Shown: positions 44,686 to 54,552, counted from the first letter of the stretch. The stretch is DNA of 64,000 nt from Synechococcus sp. CC9311 (GCF_000014585.1 NC_008319.1:1240001-1304000), one strand, 5' to 3'. Notes: generated by a model from the letters alone, not told the origin. Program-made: numbers and translations.

Positions 44686-45653
44686 CTCTTCAAATTCAAG
44701 ATTTAGGACGCCGTGTTGGCCAACAATGGATTGTTAGGCATTTAAATCTTCAAGTTAATGACGGAGAATGTGTTGCATTAGTGGGTCCTTCTGGCTGTGG
44801 CAAGAGTAGTACTCTGAGGCTAATTGCCGGCCTTGATCAAGTTTCTGAAGGTGAGATTATTCTCAATCAGACGAGCGTTACGCATGCCAAAGCGGCTCAG
44901 AGAGCTGTTGGAATGGTTTTTCAAAGCTATGCCTTGCTTCCTCATTTGAGTGTATTTGCAAATTTGGAACTTGGTCTTCGCGTACGCGGAGTTCCTCCTT
45001 TAGAGCGCAAACAGCGGATTCAAGCCATGCTTGATCTTGTTCAACTGCAAGACCGTGCAAATGTGTTGCCGGCACAGTTATCTGGAGGTCAAAGACAAAG
45101 GGTGGCATTGGCTAGAGCTTTGCTGCGTGATCCTGACGTGTACTTGCTCGATGAGCCCATGAGCAATTTAGATGCCCAACTTCGTGAAGAGTTACGGCCA
45201 GAACTTCGTCGTCTTGTGCTGGATCGGAATAAACCAGTCATCCATGTGACTCATGACCAGCACGAGGCGATGGCGATGGCTGACCGTATTGCTGTTTTGC
45301 ATTCTGGCCATATCCAACAGGTTGCAACTCCTGCTGAGCTCTATCATCGTCCCGAAACTTTGTTTATTGCCAAGTTTATTGGTAGACCTCAGATTAATTG
45401 TCTGAGACCCAATAATGGTGTTATTTGTGCTATTCGTCCTGAGTCTCTCTTCTTTGTCAAGGATGGAATTCCTTGCAAATTAATGTCTCGCGAATGGCTT
45501 GGTAGTTCTCAGCTTCTTTACCTTGATTCCCCTCAAGGCCCCTTGAGATTATCTTGTTCCACCACTGTAGACATTCCTGAGTCTCTCCATGTTTCATGGA
45601 ATCCTTCTGATGAGCATCATTTTGATGCAGCAAGTGGAAATCGCCTTCACTAA
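44682..45653 (+). CDS. ggtA: Glucosylglycerol ABC transporter ATPase
   Basis: 323 aa. MalK-type ATPase: Walker [20 protein letters not shown]-loop GMVFQSYALLPHLSV, signature LSGGQRQRVALARALLRDP, Walker B VYLLDEPMSNLDA. The C-terminal OB-type domain is short (about 80 residues after IGRPQINCLR). Part of the osmolyte operon here; in Synechocystis ggtA is separate from ggtBCD. Confidence 0.94.
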   Translation: MTLQIQDLGRRVGQQWIVRHLNLQVNDGECVALVGPSGCGKSSTLRLIAGLDQVSEGEIILNQTSVTHAKAAQRAVGMVFQSYALLPHLSVFANLELGLRVRGVPPLERKQRIQAMLDLVQLQDRANVLPAQLSGGQRQRVALARALLRDPDVYLLDEPMSNLDAQLREELRPELRRLVLDRNKPVIHVTHDQHEAMAMADRIAVLHSGHIQQVATPAELYHRPETLFIAKFIGRPQINCLRPNNGVICAIRPESLFFVKDGIPCKLMSREWLGSSQLLYLDSPQGPLRLSCSTTVDIPESLHVSWNPSDEHHFDAASGNRLH

Positions 45654-45720
45654 TCCGTTCGTTTGCTGATTGGTTTTTGTTTAAATTTTTAGCTATGTCT
45701 TTTCTTGTCAGTACAGTTCT

Positions 45721-46800
45721 TTAATTCAACTTCTCTAGGTTCGATCTGAGTGCTCGCTCATGTTCGTAGGATTGTTCACGAATGTTTTGAAGGTGTAGCT
45801 TTGATGGAGGATGTGACATGCACTCACTCCAACTTGCTAACATTATTTCCAGTCTTGGTAATTTTGCCAAATCAAACCATGGAACATCTGCAGTTTTTGC
45901 TGCTGCTTCTACTTTTGGGTCATAGCTGAGTGCTGTAGAAGGGCATTGACTGACTATTGCAAGAATGAGTGCATGTAATCGCATTGCAATAACTAGACTT
46001 GCTTCTTTAAAGACGCTCTGAGAATGCTCTATACTTTCTGCGAGAACAGTCGTTGATCTTACGGCGAGCCTGTCTGGTACCAATCCCTTTTCATTCAATG
46101 TATGTAGCAGGTTGGAATCTTGATTGGTATGAAATGCGAACCAAGTTACTTGCTTGCCAGTTTTTTTACTGAGTTGATCAACGCCTTGTAGTAACACTGA
46201 CCAATCGCTAGTTGTTAACAAGTTGGTTGGGCGCCAACACAACACAATATTTCCTCCTCCTTGATGCTCACTCATTTGATGAGTCCAGACTGGATCCGGA
46301 GCTACTAACATCGATGTTTTAATTCCCAGTCGCTTGGCTAGTTGCATTGATGCAGTATCTCTCCAGGTAATAGACGTCGCACCATTCAGCACCAGGCCCA
46401 CGAGATATCGGCTCCACGCATGCCTAAGTGGGCCGAGTCCCTGTCCCCATAACAGCACCGGTTTGCGCTTCACTTGCGCTACCACGATCAAAACAATGTA
46501 ATAAATAAGGCTTCGAAAACTTGTGCTGTCTTGGAGCAGGCTCCCACCTCCAAGTACCACCGCCTGCACCTGCTTGATGCTCTTTAGGACAGTCTTCAAC
46601 GACCTCCTGTTCACCACCAATGCACCTGGAACAATCATTTGAACTGCTGCTTTGTCATTGGCCGTTATCAGGGGTTGCCATCCTTGAGGCAACTGTTTGT
46701 TCAACACCTCAAGAAGGGCGTCATCTCCCAGGTTGTGTTCTCCGTAATAGCCACAAAGGAGAATCCGCCTCGGCGATGAAGACGAAGCCAGGCCAGACAT
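45721..46800 (-). CDS. csaB: Polysaccharide pyruvyl transferase (CsaB)
   Basis: 359 aa. It adds pyruvate ketals to a cell-wall polysaccharide, which in other bacteria anchors SLH-domain proteins. Seen: RILLCGYYGEHNLGDDALLEVL (N-terminal), VVLGGGSLLQDSTSFRSLIYY, LLWGQGLGPLRHAWSR and SITWRDTASMQLAKRLG. The start is the ATG giving MSGLASSSS. Convergent with ggtA and divergent from the DUF2499 gene. Confidence 0.9.
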   Translation of the reverse strand: MSGLASSSSPRRILLCGYYGEHNLGDDALLEVLNKQLPQGWQPLITANDKAAVQMIVPGALVVNRRSLKTVLKSIKQVQAVVLGGGSLLQDSTSFRSLIYYIVLIVVAQVKRKPVLLWGQGLGPLRHAWSRYLVGLVLNGATSITWRDTASMQLAKRLGIKTSMLVAPDPVWTHQMSEHQGGGNIVLCWRPTNLLTTSDWSVLLQGVDQLSKKTGKQVTWFAFHTNQDSNLLHTLNEKGLVPDRLAVRSTTVLAESIEHSQSVFKEASLVIAMRLHALILAIVSQCPSTALSYDPKVEAAAKTADVPWFDLAKLPRLEIMLASWSECMSHPPSKLHLQNIREQSYEHERALRSNLEKLN

Positions 46801-46872
46801 TCAGAGCACCAAGGGTCCATTCATTATCCGCGCTTAGGGCGCGTACGTTGGTGAAACGCTCGGTTGTGAAGC

Positions 46873-47175
46873 ATGCATGCTCTTTCGCTTGGCACATGGT
46901 GGATCCATGTGGCGTCTGTTTTTGAGTGGTTGTTGGCGATGGTCTTGATCGCTCAGCACGGTTCGAAACGTTCTCAAACGAGCATGATCTGGCTCTCTGC
47001 AGCCATGATTCCTGCCTTGATCAGTGCCATGGCTGCCTGCACTTGGCACTTGTATGACAACACCGAGAGCCTTCGTTGGCTCGTGACTCTGCAAGCCAGT
47101 ACCACCCTGCTTGGAAATGTCACGTTGGCCATTGCTGCTTGGAATTTGCAACGCGACGCCATGGTGAAGGGATGA
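46873..47175 (+). CDS. DUF2499 family membrane protein
   Basis: 100 aa, three membrane segments (HVASVFEWLLAMVLIAQHG, MIWLSAAMIPALISAMAACTWHL, LQASTTLLGNVTLAIAAW). LGTWWIHVASVFEWLLAM and AACTWHLYDN match DUF2499, a cyanobacterial/plastid family of unknown function usually paired with DUF3593, as here. It overlaps the DUF3593 gene by 4 bp. Confidence 0.88.
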   Translation: MHALSLGTWWIHVASVFEWLLAMVLIAQHGSKRSQTSMIWLSAAMIPALISAMAACTWHLYDNTESLRWLVTLQASTTLLGNVTLAIAAWNLQRDAMVKG

Positions 47176-47501
47176 CCTCAACCTTTGATCCAGCGCCCCT
47201 CTTTGCCCTCTCGTTGCTTCCCTATTTGGTGTTTCTGTTTCACCTTGGCCGAAGCAGGCAACTGCCAAAATTGACCGTTCTTGGGTTTCAGCTCACACTC
47301 TTGTTTGTCGCTGTCACAATTGCTGCCGCGGTGTTTGCTCTCGTTCGATACGACGCTGAATTGGTAGCTGTGGATTGGCTTCACGGAGGTGCTGAAGCTT
47401 TTCTTACCTTGAGCAATGCCTGCATTGTTGCCGGGCTGCTTCGATCAAAGCCGCAAGAGCCAGTGAATAACTCTTACGAGGAGGAGATCTTGGGGCGTTG
47501 A
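47172..47501 (+). CDS. DUF3593 family membrane protein
   Basis: 109 aa from the ATG giving MTSTFDPAPLFALSLLPYLVF. Three membrane segments. FALSLLPYLVFLFHLGRS and GGAEAFLTLSNACIVAGLLR are typical of DUF3593. The pair DUF2499-DUF3593 is conserved in oxygenic phototrophs and is likely to act as one complex in thylakoid or plasma membrane, which is inference. psaK follows 33 bp downstream. Confidence 0.88.
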   Translation: MTSTFDPAPLFALSLLPYLVFLFHLGRSRQLPKLTVLGFQLTLLFVAVTIAAAVFALVRYDAELVAVDWLHGGAEAFLTLSNACIVAGLLRSKPQEPVNNSYEEEILGR

Positions 47502-47534
47502 AATCGGAAGATGAGGTGTCGCTCGTTGCTTTGC

Positions 47535-47792
47535 ATGTTTACTCCTCTTCTGGCTGTAGCTCCAGCCACTCTTTCCTGGTCACCCAAGGTTGCCCTCGTG
47601 ATGGTGGTCTGCAACATCATTGCCATCGGGATTGGCAAAGCCACGATTAAGCATCAAGACGTGGGTCTCAAATTGCCTGGCGCTAATTTCTTTGGCGGTA
47701 TGAGTCACGGCAGCATGCTCGCCACCACGAGCCTGGGGCACATCATTGGATTTGGTGCGATTCAGGGACTCGCAGCCAGAGGCGTTCTTTAA
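47535..47792 (+). CDS. psaK: Photosystem I subunit PsaK
   Basis: 85 aa from the ATG giving MFTPLLAVAPATLSWSPKVAL; a start 24 bp earlier is less likely. Two membrane segments around a charged loop (GKATIKHQDVGLKLPG), then ANFFGGMSHGSMLATTSLGHIIGFG, the PsaK signature. Peripheral PSI subunit X, involved in light-harvesting attachment and state transitions. Confidence 0.93.
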   Translation: MFTPLLAVAPATLSWSPKVALVMVVCNIIAIGIGKATIKHQDVGLKLPGANFFGGMSHGSMLATTSLGHIIGFGAIQGLAARGVL

Positions 47793-47812
47793 ATTTCCCT
47801 CGATGCATGATT

Positions 47813-47878
47813 TCAGCTGATGCTGCATTGCTGCATCAGCTGATTCAAGCTCAACCAGCTGATGAAACTTCAGCTGGT
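47813..47878. repeat. Cluster of CAGCTG-containing hairpins between psaK and dxs
   Basis: Hairpin 1: tcagctgatg (47813-47822) pairs with catcagctga (47834-47843). Hairpin 2: accagctga (47854-47862) pairs with tcagctggt (47870-47878), within the last dxs codons. The core cagctg occurs four times in 66 bp. Neither hairpin has a T-run, so they are not standard intrinsic terminators, although they lie between convergent genes. Confidence 0.55.
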
Positions 47879-49794
47879 GCTTTCTCCTCGAGTGTGAGGG
47901 ATCCAGATGTTGACAGCAGAAAATGCTGCTTGATTCGCACTGCCATTTGATCCGGCGTCAACCCCAGGGCTTCAAAACTTTGCTGGGGAGTTGCGTGATC
48001 CACCAGCCGATCAGGAATGCCAATGCGAAGCATGGGAATCGCTAACCCTTTCTCCTGGAGCGATTCAAGAACAGCTGAGCCGAAGCCGCCAGCTAAAGCT
48101 CCCTCTTCCATCGTGACAATCTTGCCGATTTGCTTCGCCATGGGATGAATGAGTGCTTCATCCAGCGGCCGTAAATATCGGGCATTTATTACAGCAACCT
48201 CTACGCCAACTGCTGCTAAACATTTCGCCGTAGCCATTGCCTTCGGCACCATGGCTCCATAAGCAACGATTAAGACATCATTTCCTTCGCGTACAACTTC
48301 ACCACAGCCAATGGGGAGTGCCTCCCAGCCTTCCTCCATCAATGGCACACCTTCACCAGGGCCGCGAGGAATTCTCAGAGCTGTGGGTCCATCATGGTTG
48401 AGGCAAGTCACCAGCATTCTTTGAAGCTCCGCCTCATCTTTGGGTGCCATCACGGTGAAATTGGGAATCGCACGCATGTAGCTGATGTCGTATTGCCCTT
48501 GGTGGGTTGGGCCATCAGCTCCGACAATTCCTGCCCGATCCAAAACAAAAGTCACTGGCAGTTTTTGAATCCCTACATCGTGGATGAGCTGATCAAAGGC
48601 TCTCTGTAAAAACGTGCTGTAGATCGCCACCACAGGTCTAAGTCCATCGCAGGCCATGCCAGCAGACAGGGTGACGGCATGCTGCTCAGCAATGCCAACG
48701 TCGATGTATTGGTCTGGAAGTGCTTTTTGCAGGATATCCAGACCAGTACCAGTCGCCATGGCGGCTGTAATCCCAACAACTTTTGGATTCTGTTCGCAGA
48801 GTTTGACAAGGGTTTGTCCAAATACCTTGCTGTAGCTCGGTGGTTTTGGCGTTTTGCTAGGCCTCGCTTTACCTGTACTGAGGTTGAAAGCTGACTGTGC
48901 GTGGTAACCGACTTGATCTGCTTCTGCGTAGGGATACCCCTTTCCTTTTTTTGTAACAACATGAACCATCACAGGACCACCCACGCGATGAGCGGATTGG
49001 AAGGTTCGAGTCATTTCAGCAATGTCATGGCCGTCGATCGGACCCATGTAGGTGAATCCAAGTTCTTCAAAGACGGCACCAACTTTGGGAACAGCGAGGC
49101 GGCGCATGCTCTCCTTAAGACGATTCAGCTCTGGTGGTATTTCGCCCCCCATGAAGGGGAGATTGCGCACGCTTTCCTCAACGCTTCCAGATAAAAATTG
49201 AAGAGGCGGGCTCAATCGCATCCGGTTGAGATAGGTCGACAGAGCACCAACTGGTGGAGAAATCGACATGTCGTTGTCGTTTAAAACAACGAGAAGTGGA
49301 GTGGATGGCAGATGACCGGCATGGTTGATCGCCTCTAAGGCCATGCCACCGGTAAGGGCCCCATCACCAATCACTGCAACGCATTTGTAATCAAGACCTT
49401 GCCGATCACGAGCTATTGCCATCCCCAAAGCTGCCGAGATGGATGTGCTGGCGTGCCCTGCACCGAAATGATCAAAACGACTTTCCGTTCTCTTGAGATA
49501 TCCGGCAACTCCTCCCTGCTGACGCAGGGAGTCGAAGCTTCCATAGCGTCCAGTAATCAATTTGTGTGGATAGGCCTGATGACCCACGTCCCAGACCACC
49601 TTGTCTCGATCAAGATCAAGCGTTTGGTACAGGGCCAGAGTTAATTCAACGACGCCTAATCCAGGCCCGAGATGGCCGCCACTATTGGACACCACTTCCA
49701 AATGGCGTTCACGAATTTGCTTGGCAACAGCCTCAAGCTGCGTCTCTGACAGCCCGTGCAGCTGATTGGGATGGGTTAATTCGCTCAGATGCAT
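47851..49794 (-). CDS. dxs: 1-deoxy-D-xylulose-5-phosphate synthase
   Basis: 647 aa from the ATG giving [16 protein letters not shown]. It makes DXP from pyruvate and glyceraldehyde-3-phosphate with TPP, the first MEP-pathway step to isoprenoids, carotenoids and chlorophyll side chains. Seen: [38 protein letters not shown], the TPP motif [20 protein letters not shown]...NDNDMS, and [16 protein letters not shown] with [15 protein letters not shown]. Divergent from ilvA. Confidence 0.97.
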
Positions 49795-49873
49795 ACCCAT
49801 CCCCAGACCGATTCAGTCAATCTACGGGCCCCACCGACCCTTCGCGATCTTGAGTGGTTGTCAGACTGCAGTG

Positions 49874-51400
49874 ATGGATCATTATTTGCCGAGGATCCTG
49901 CGCGCCCGTGTCTATGACGTGGCCCGGGAAACCCCTTTAGAACTGGCCAACAATTTGAGCCGAAGGCTGAACAACAGCGTTTTGTTGAAACGGGAAGATC
50001 TTCAACCCGTTTTTTCTTTCAAACTGCGTGGTGCCTACAACCGCATGGCTCAACTCTCAGAGGCTGAGCTGAAACTCGGGGTCATCGCATCTAGTGCTGG
50101 AAATCATGCCCAAGGTGTGGCCCTCAGCGCCTCCCATCTCGGCTGTAGAGCTGTGATCGTGATGCCAGTCACAACCCCTGGCGTGAAAGTTGACGCTGTG
50201 CGCCAGCTTGGAGCAGAGGTGGTGCTTCATGGTGAGACCTACGACGAGGCCTACGCCGAAGCAAGGTCACGCAGCGAAGCGGAGCAACTTTGCTTTATCC
50301 ATCCATTTGACGATCCTGAAGTGATCGCTGGACAGGGCACAGTGGGCATGGAAATCCTGCGCCAGTGCCATCAGCCACCCGACGCGATTTACGTGGCCGT
50401 TGGCGGTGGTGGTTTGATCGGCGGAATCGCCGTTTACGTGAAGAGTCTCTGGCCTGACGTTCAAATCATTGGCGTTGAACCCCACGATGCTGCCGCGATG
50501 ACCTTGTCCTTAGAGGCAGGTGAGCGCATCCGTTTGCCGCAGGTTGGGCTGTTTGCGGACGGAGTGGCTGTGCGTGAGGTAGGTGAGCACACTTTTGAAC
50601 TAGCCCAAAAGTATGTCGATGACATCGTGACCGTTAGTACCGATGAAATCTGTGCAGCCATAAAAGATGTTTTTGAAGACACCCGTTCGATTCTTGAACC
50701 GGCAGGTGCCCTTGCGATTGCAGGCCTCAAAGCTGATGTGAGCCGAAGGTCGCTCCAGAATCAAAATCTTGTAGCTGTGGCCTGTGGCGCCAACATCAAT
50801 TTCGCGCGTCTGCGCTTCGTTGCTGAACGTGCCGAGCTGGGTGAAGAACGCGAAGCGATGCTCGCTGTAGAGATTCCAGAACGTCCGGGGAGTCTTCGCT
50901 CCCTCTGTGAATTACTTGCAGACCGCAGCCTTACTGAATTTTCTTATCGAATGGGGGCTGGTGATCAGGCTCACATCTTTATGGGTGTTCAGGTGAGCGG
51001 GCCCGACGACAGAGCAACATTGATTGGCCATCTCAAGACGCATGGATATGCGTGTCTTGATCTGAGTGACGATGAACTTTCCAAGGTGCATCTCCGGCAC
51101 ATGGTTGGTGGTCGGCTACCTGAGAGTTCGATCGCTAGCAATGTTCAGGAGCTTCTGTATCGGTTCGAATTTCCAGAGCGTCCAGGTGCCTTAATGCGCT
51201 TCGTCACGGCCTTGCATCGCGACTGGAGCATCAGCATTTTCCACTACAGAAATCATGGCGCCGATGTGGGTCGGATTGTGGTGGGTGTTCTTGTAAGTAC
51301 GGATGATCTAAAAGAATGGCAATCCTTCCTGCGCGAACTTGGGTACAGCAGCTGGGAGGAGACAAGTAATCCCGCCTACCAACTATTTCTTGGTGGATGA
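49874..51400 (+). CDS. ilvA: Threonine ammonia-lyase, biosynthetic
   Basis: 508 aa from the ATG giving MDHYLPRILRARVYDV. PLP enzyme converting threonine to 2-oxobutanoate for isoleucine synthesis. PLP lysine in VFSFKLRGAYNRMAQL, glycine loop VAVGGGGLIGGIAVYVKS. Two C-terminal ACT-like regulatory domains (VEIPERPGSLRSLCELLA at about 340, FEFPERPGALMRFVTALH at about 430) indicate feedback control by isoleucine, the long IlvA form. Confidence 0.96.
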   Translation: MDHYLPRILRARVYDVARETPLELANNLSRRLNNSVLLKREDLQPVFSFKLRGAYNRMAQLSEAELKLGVIASSAGNHAQGVALSASHLGCRAVIVMPVTTPGVKVDAVRQLGAEVVLHGETYDEAYAEARSRSEAEQLCFIHPFDDPEVIAGQGTVGMEILRQCHQPPDAIYVAVGGGGLIGGIAVYVKSLWPDVQIIGVEPHDAAAMTLSLEAGERIRLPQVGLFADGVAVREVGEHTFELAQKYVDDIVTVSTDEICAAIKDVFEDTRSILEPAGALAIAGLKADVSRRSLQNQNLVAVACGANINFARLRFVAERAELGEEREAMLAVEIPERPGSLRSLCELLADRSLTEFSYRMGAGDQAHIFMGVQVSGPDDRATLIGHLKTHGYACLDLSDDELSKVHLRHMVGGRLPESSIASNVQELLYRFEFPERPGALMRFVTALHRDWSISIFHYRNHGADVGRIVVGVLVSTDDLKEWQSFLRELGYSSWEETSNPAYQLFLGG

Positions 51401-51460
51401 TGAATGAATGGCTAAAACCTGCACCAGCGTTACGTTGTAAGCGGTTCAAAAGGGGAGGTA

Positions 51461-51991
51461 ATGGCACAAGGATTGGAGCCAAGCAATTTGTCGGAGTTCA
51501 AACTCTCTCTTCCAGCTCGCTTGGAGGCCATCCTCTACCTGAAAGGAAAAGCACTCTCCACTTCGGAACTGGCCGAGCTGGCGAACGCCAGTGAAAAAGA
51601 AGCTGAGCAGGGCTTGCTCGCATTGGTCGCTGGATACGCCCAAAGGGATACGGCCTTGGAAATTTGTGAAAACAGTGGTCGCTACAGCCTTCAGCTTCGG
51701 GCTGGACTTGGCGAACTGGTGCGTAATCTTTTGCCGGTCAATCTCTCCACAGCAACGCTCAGAACGCTTGCCACGATTGCTCTGAAACGTCGAATCCTTC
51801 AGTCAGAGCTCGTTGAATTACGGGGCTCAGGCGCTTACGACCACATCAAAGAGCTGCTTAGTCAGAACTTCATTGAACGCAAACGCCAAAGCGAGGGGCG
51901 TTCTTATTGGCTCAGCCTTTCTGAAAAGTTTCACCGCACATTTTCTGTGCTTCCTGATGGAGGGATCTCAGAACCAGATCAGGGTGCATAA
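51461..51991 (+). CDS. scpB: Segregation and condensation protein B
   Basis: 176 aa. Winged-helix kleisin partner that works with SMC and ScpA in chromosome organisation. Seen: LPARLEAILYLKGKALSTSELAEL, LSTATLRTLATIALKRRILQSEL (usual LS.AALETLAIIAY.QPI.R.EI) and the second wing IERKRQSEGRSYWLSLSEKF. YggT follows 33 bp downstream. Confidence 0.93.
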   Translation: MAQGLEPSNLSEFKLSLPARLEAILYLKGKALSTSELAELANASEKEAEQGLLALVAGYAQRDTALEICENSGRYSLQLRAGLGELVRNLLPVNLSTATLRTLATIALKRRILQSELVELRGSGAYDHIKELLSQNFIERKRQSEGRSYWLSLSEKFHRTFSVLPDGGISEPDQGA

Positions 51992-52024
51992 AGTTCATTC
52001 ATTACTCACGCTTGAGAAGCAACG

Positions 52025-52327
52025 ATGGATTTGAGTTTTGTTTCCACCTTTCTGCAGATCATTGCCCAGACCCTGCAGATTTATTCCTTTGTCCTGATCG
52101 TCCGAGTCCTGCTCACCTGGTTCCCCAATGTGGATATGGGAAACCCTGTGCTCAGCACAGTGAGTTCGATCACTGACCCTTATCTCAATGCCTTTCGCGG
52201 CCTGATCCCCCCACTAGGTGGCCTTGATCTATCAGCCATTCTCGCGTTTATTGCCCTGAGCTTGATGCAGCAGCTCCTGGTATCAGCCAGCTATGCGTTT
52301 GCTGGTGGATTTGCCAACTACGGCTAA
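52025..52327 (+). CDS. YggT family membrane protein
   Basis: 100 aa, two membrane segments (LQIIAQTLQIYSFVLIVRVLLTWF and ILAFIALSLMQQLLVSASYAF). The LLTWFPNVDMGNPVLSTVSSITDPYLNAFRGLIPP stretch between them is the YggT/Ycf19 signature. In cyanobacteria and plastids the family is linked to cell or plastid division and nucleoid distribution; here that is by homology only. Confidence 0.93.
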   Translation: MDLSFVSTFLQIIAQTLQIYSFVLIVRVLLTWFPNVDMGNPVLSTVSSITDPYLNAFRGLIPPLGGLDLSAILAFIALSLMQQLLVSASYAFAGGFANYG

Positions 52328-52348
52328 GGGAGACAACGGCCAAGGATC

Positions 52349-52702
52349 TCAGCGGTGATCTCCGCTTCCTTTCAATTGCCCACGAGCTGATCGGTCTCGC
52401 AGTTTCTGGAGGTTTTGGTTGGCCACATCCTCCAGGTCATAGCCCAGTTCGCTGGAGAGTTGAGCCACGTACCAGAGCACATCACCAAGCTCCAGGGCAA
52501 TCTCAGCTCGCACTTCATCATCAAAGAGTCCGGCTCGATCGCGCAGCACCTTCTTCACTTTGTCTGCGACTTCCCCCGCCTCACCACTCAAGCCCAGAGT
52601 TGGATAGATGGGATTGTTGCCAGCATCTGGGTAAAGAGCCGTCTGCCTTGCAGCGGCCTGATAGGCATTCAGGTCCATACGAATCATGTTGAAGGGAGTC
52701 AT
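52349..52702 (-). CDS. MazG-like nucleotide pyrophosphohydrolase
   Basis: 117 aa from the ATG giving MTPFNMIRMDLNAYQ; starts at MDLNAYQ or further upstream are possible. Single MazG-fold domain: LGLSGEAGEVADKVKKVLRD (ExxE metal motif) and IALELGDVLWYVAQLSSELGYDL (ELGD motif). It probably hydrolyses nucleoside triphosphates such as damaged or non-canonical ones; substrate unknown. Divergent from pyk with about 65 bp between starts. Confidence 0.88.
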   Translation of the reverse strand: MTPFNMIRMDLNAYQAAARQTALYPDAGNNPIYPTLGLSGEAGEVADKVKKVLRDRAGLFDDEVRAEIALELGDVLWYVAQLSSELGYDLEDVANQNLQKLRDRSARGQLKGSGDHR

Positions 52703-52767
52703 CATCCAACAAGTTTTCGTGTCCAAAAGGGCAAGACGGTAGATTCCGCAAGCTTCAAGACCTGTGG

Positions 52768-54552
52768 ATGGCCCAGATCGATCTAACCCGTAGAACCAAG
52801 ATCGTGGCCACCATCGGGCCCGCAACGGAAAGTCCTGAACGGATCCGTGAACTCATCCAAGCCGGAGCGACCACGTTTCGACTGAATTTCTCCCATGGAG
52901 ATCACAGCGAGCATGCTGAAAGAATCGCCACGATTCGGCAGGTGGCCCACGAATTGGGAGCCCACATCGGCATTCTTCAGGATTTACAGGGTCCGAAGAT
53001 CCGCTTAGGCCGCTTCGAAGAAGGTCCGATCACGCTCGCCAAAGGTGATCAATTCGCACTCACGGCTAAGCAGGTGCGATGCAACCAGACGGTTGCAACT
53101 GTCACCTACGACAAGCTGGCCGAAGAAGTGACTGCTGGCAGTCGCATCCTTCTTGATGACGGCCGCGTCGAGATGAAAGTTGAGCGTGTGGATGGAGTCG
53201 ATCAGACCCTTCACTGCTCGGTCACGGTTCCTGGCGTGCTGTCCAATAACAAGGGGGTGAATTTCCCCGATGTGCAGCTCTCTGTGAGAGCGCTCACCAC
53301 AAAAGATCGTCAAGATCTGGCTTTTGGTCTTCAGCAGGGTGTGGACTGGGTAGCGCTGAGCTTCGTGCGCAATCCCTCTGACATGCAGGAGATCAGAGAA
53401 CTGATTCGGAAGCACGGATACAGCACTCCCGTCGTTGCAAAAATCGAAAAGTTCGAGGCGATCGATCAAATCGACGCGATTTTGCCGCTTTGTGATGGCG
53501 TGATGGTGGCACGAGGTGATCTGGGGGTGGAAATGCCTGCAGAAGAAGTCCCTCTTCTTCAAAAAGATCTGATCCACAAAGCCAACAGCCTTGGGATTCC
53601 GATCATCACGGCGACCCAGATGCTCGATTCCATGGCCTCGAGCCCTAGGCCTACTCGTGCTGAGGTCAGTGACGTTGCCAACGCCATCCTTGATGGCACT
53701 GATGCGGTCATGCTGTCCAACGAGACCGCTGTTGGTGACTTTCCTGTTGAGGCTGTTGAAACGATGGCCACGATCGCCAGACGGATCGAGCGGGATTACC
53801 CACAACGGCCAATTGACACCCATCTGCCGAGCACGATCCCGAATGCGATTAGTGGGGCCGTGAGCAGCATTGCTCGGCAACTCAACGCAGCGGCAATCCT
53901 GCCGTTAACAAAAAGCGGTGCTACCGCCCATAACGTCAGTAAGTTCCGGCCGTCCACTCCGATACTTGCGATTACCAGCGAGGTCAACGTGGCGCGCAAG
54001 CTTCAGTTGGTTTGGGGTGTGACACCACTGCTAATAGAAACTCAGAAGAGCACCACCGCCACCTTCACGTTGGCAATGGCTTACGCCCAAGAGATCGGTG
54101 TGGTCAAAGACGGTGATCTTTGCGTGCAAACGGCAGGAACGCTCGCTGGAATTAGTGGTTCTACTGACCTGATCAAAGTCGGGATCGTGAGTGCTGTGCT
54201 CGGCCGAGGTACGGGCTTTGGCAGTGGCTCAGTCAGTGGAAAGGTTCGAATTGCGATTTCGGCTAGTGATTGCGCCCGACTTGAACCAGGAGACATTCTT
54301 GTGGCTCGGGATACGTCAGCCGACTACCTCGACGGAATTCGCGACGCTGCTGCCGTTATCACAGAACAACCAGGGGAGGATTCACACGCTGCTGTCATCG
54401 CCAAACGCTTGGGTGTTCCCGTGATTACTGGGGTAGTCAATGCCACACAGGATCTCAGAGAAGGCGAAGTTGTGACCTTGCATGTGAAAGATGGTGTGGT
54501 TCATCGGGGAACCGGCAGCAACTTGGCGATGAAATTAGACACCATGCTCTGA
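52768..54552 (+). CDS. pyk: Pyruvate kinase with C-terminal PEP-utiliser domain
   Basis: 594 aa, longer than the about 470-aa classic enzyme. N-terminal TIM barrel: RRTKIVATIGPATESPERI, the catalytic signature VVAKIEKFEAIDQIDAIL, MVARGDLGVEMPAEEVPLLQK, and ITATQMLDSMASSPRPTRAEVSDVANA. From about residue 490 a swivelling PEP-utiliser-type domain follows (GDILVARDTSADYLDGIRDAA, TEQPGEDSHAAVIAKRLGVPVITG), with the His position of PEP synthase present. Such extended forms occur in cyanobacteria and Bacilli. It makes pyruvate and ATP from PEP. Confidence 0.96.
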   Translation: MAQIDLTRRTKIVATIGPATESPERIRELIQAGATTFRLNFSHGDHSEHAERIATIRQVAHELGAHIGILQDLQGPKIRLGRFEEGPITLAKGDQFALTAKQVRCNQTVATVTYDKLAEEVTAGSRILLDDGRVEMKVERVDGVDQTLHCSVTVPGVLSNNKGVNFPDVQLSVRALTTKDRQDLAFGLQQGVDWVALSFVRNPSDMQEIRELIRKHGYSTPVVAKIEKFEAIDQIDAILPLCDGVMVARGDLGVEMPAEEVPLLQKDLIHKANSLGIPIITATQMLDSMASSPRPTRAEVSDVANAILDGTDAVMLSNETAVGDFPVEAVETMATIARRIERDYPQRPIDTHLPSTIPNAISGAVSSIARQLNAAAILPLTKSGATAHNVSKFRPSTPILAITSEVNVARKLQLVWGVTPLLIETQKSTTATFTLAMAYAQEIGVVKDGDLCVQTAGTLAGISGSTDLIKVGIVSAVLGRGTGFGSGSVSGKVRIAISASDCARLEPGDILVARDTSADYLDGIRDAAAVITEQPGEDSHAAVIAKRLGVPVITGVVNATQDLREGEVVTLHVKDGVVHRGTGSNLAMKLDTML

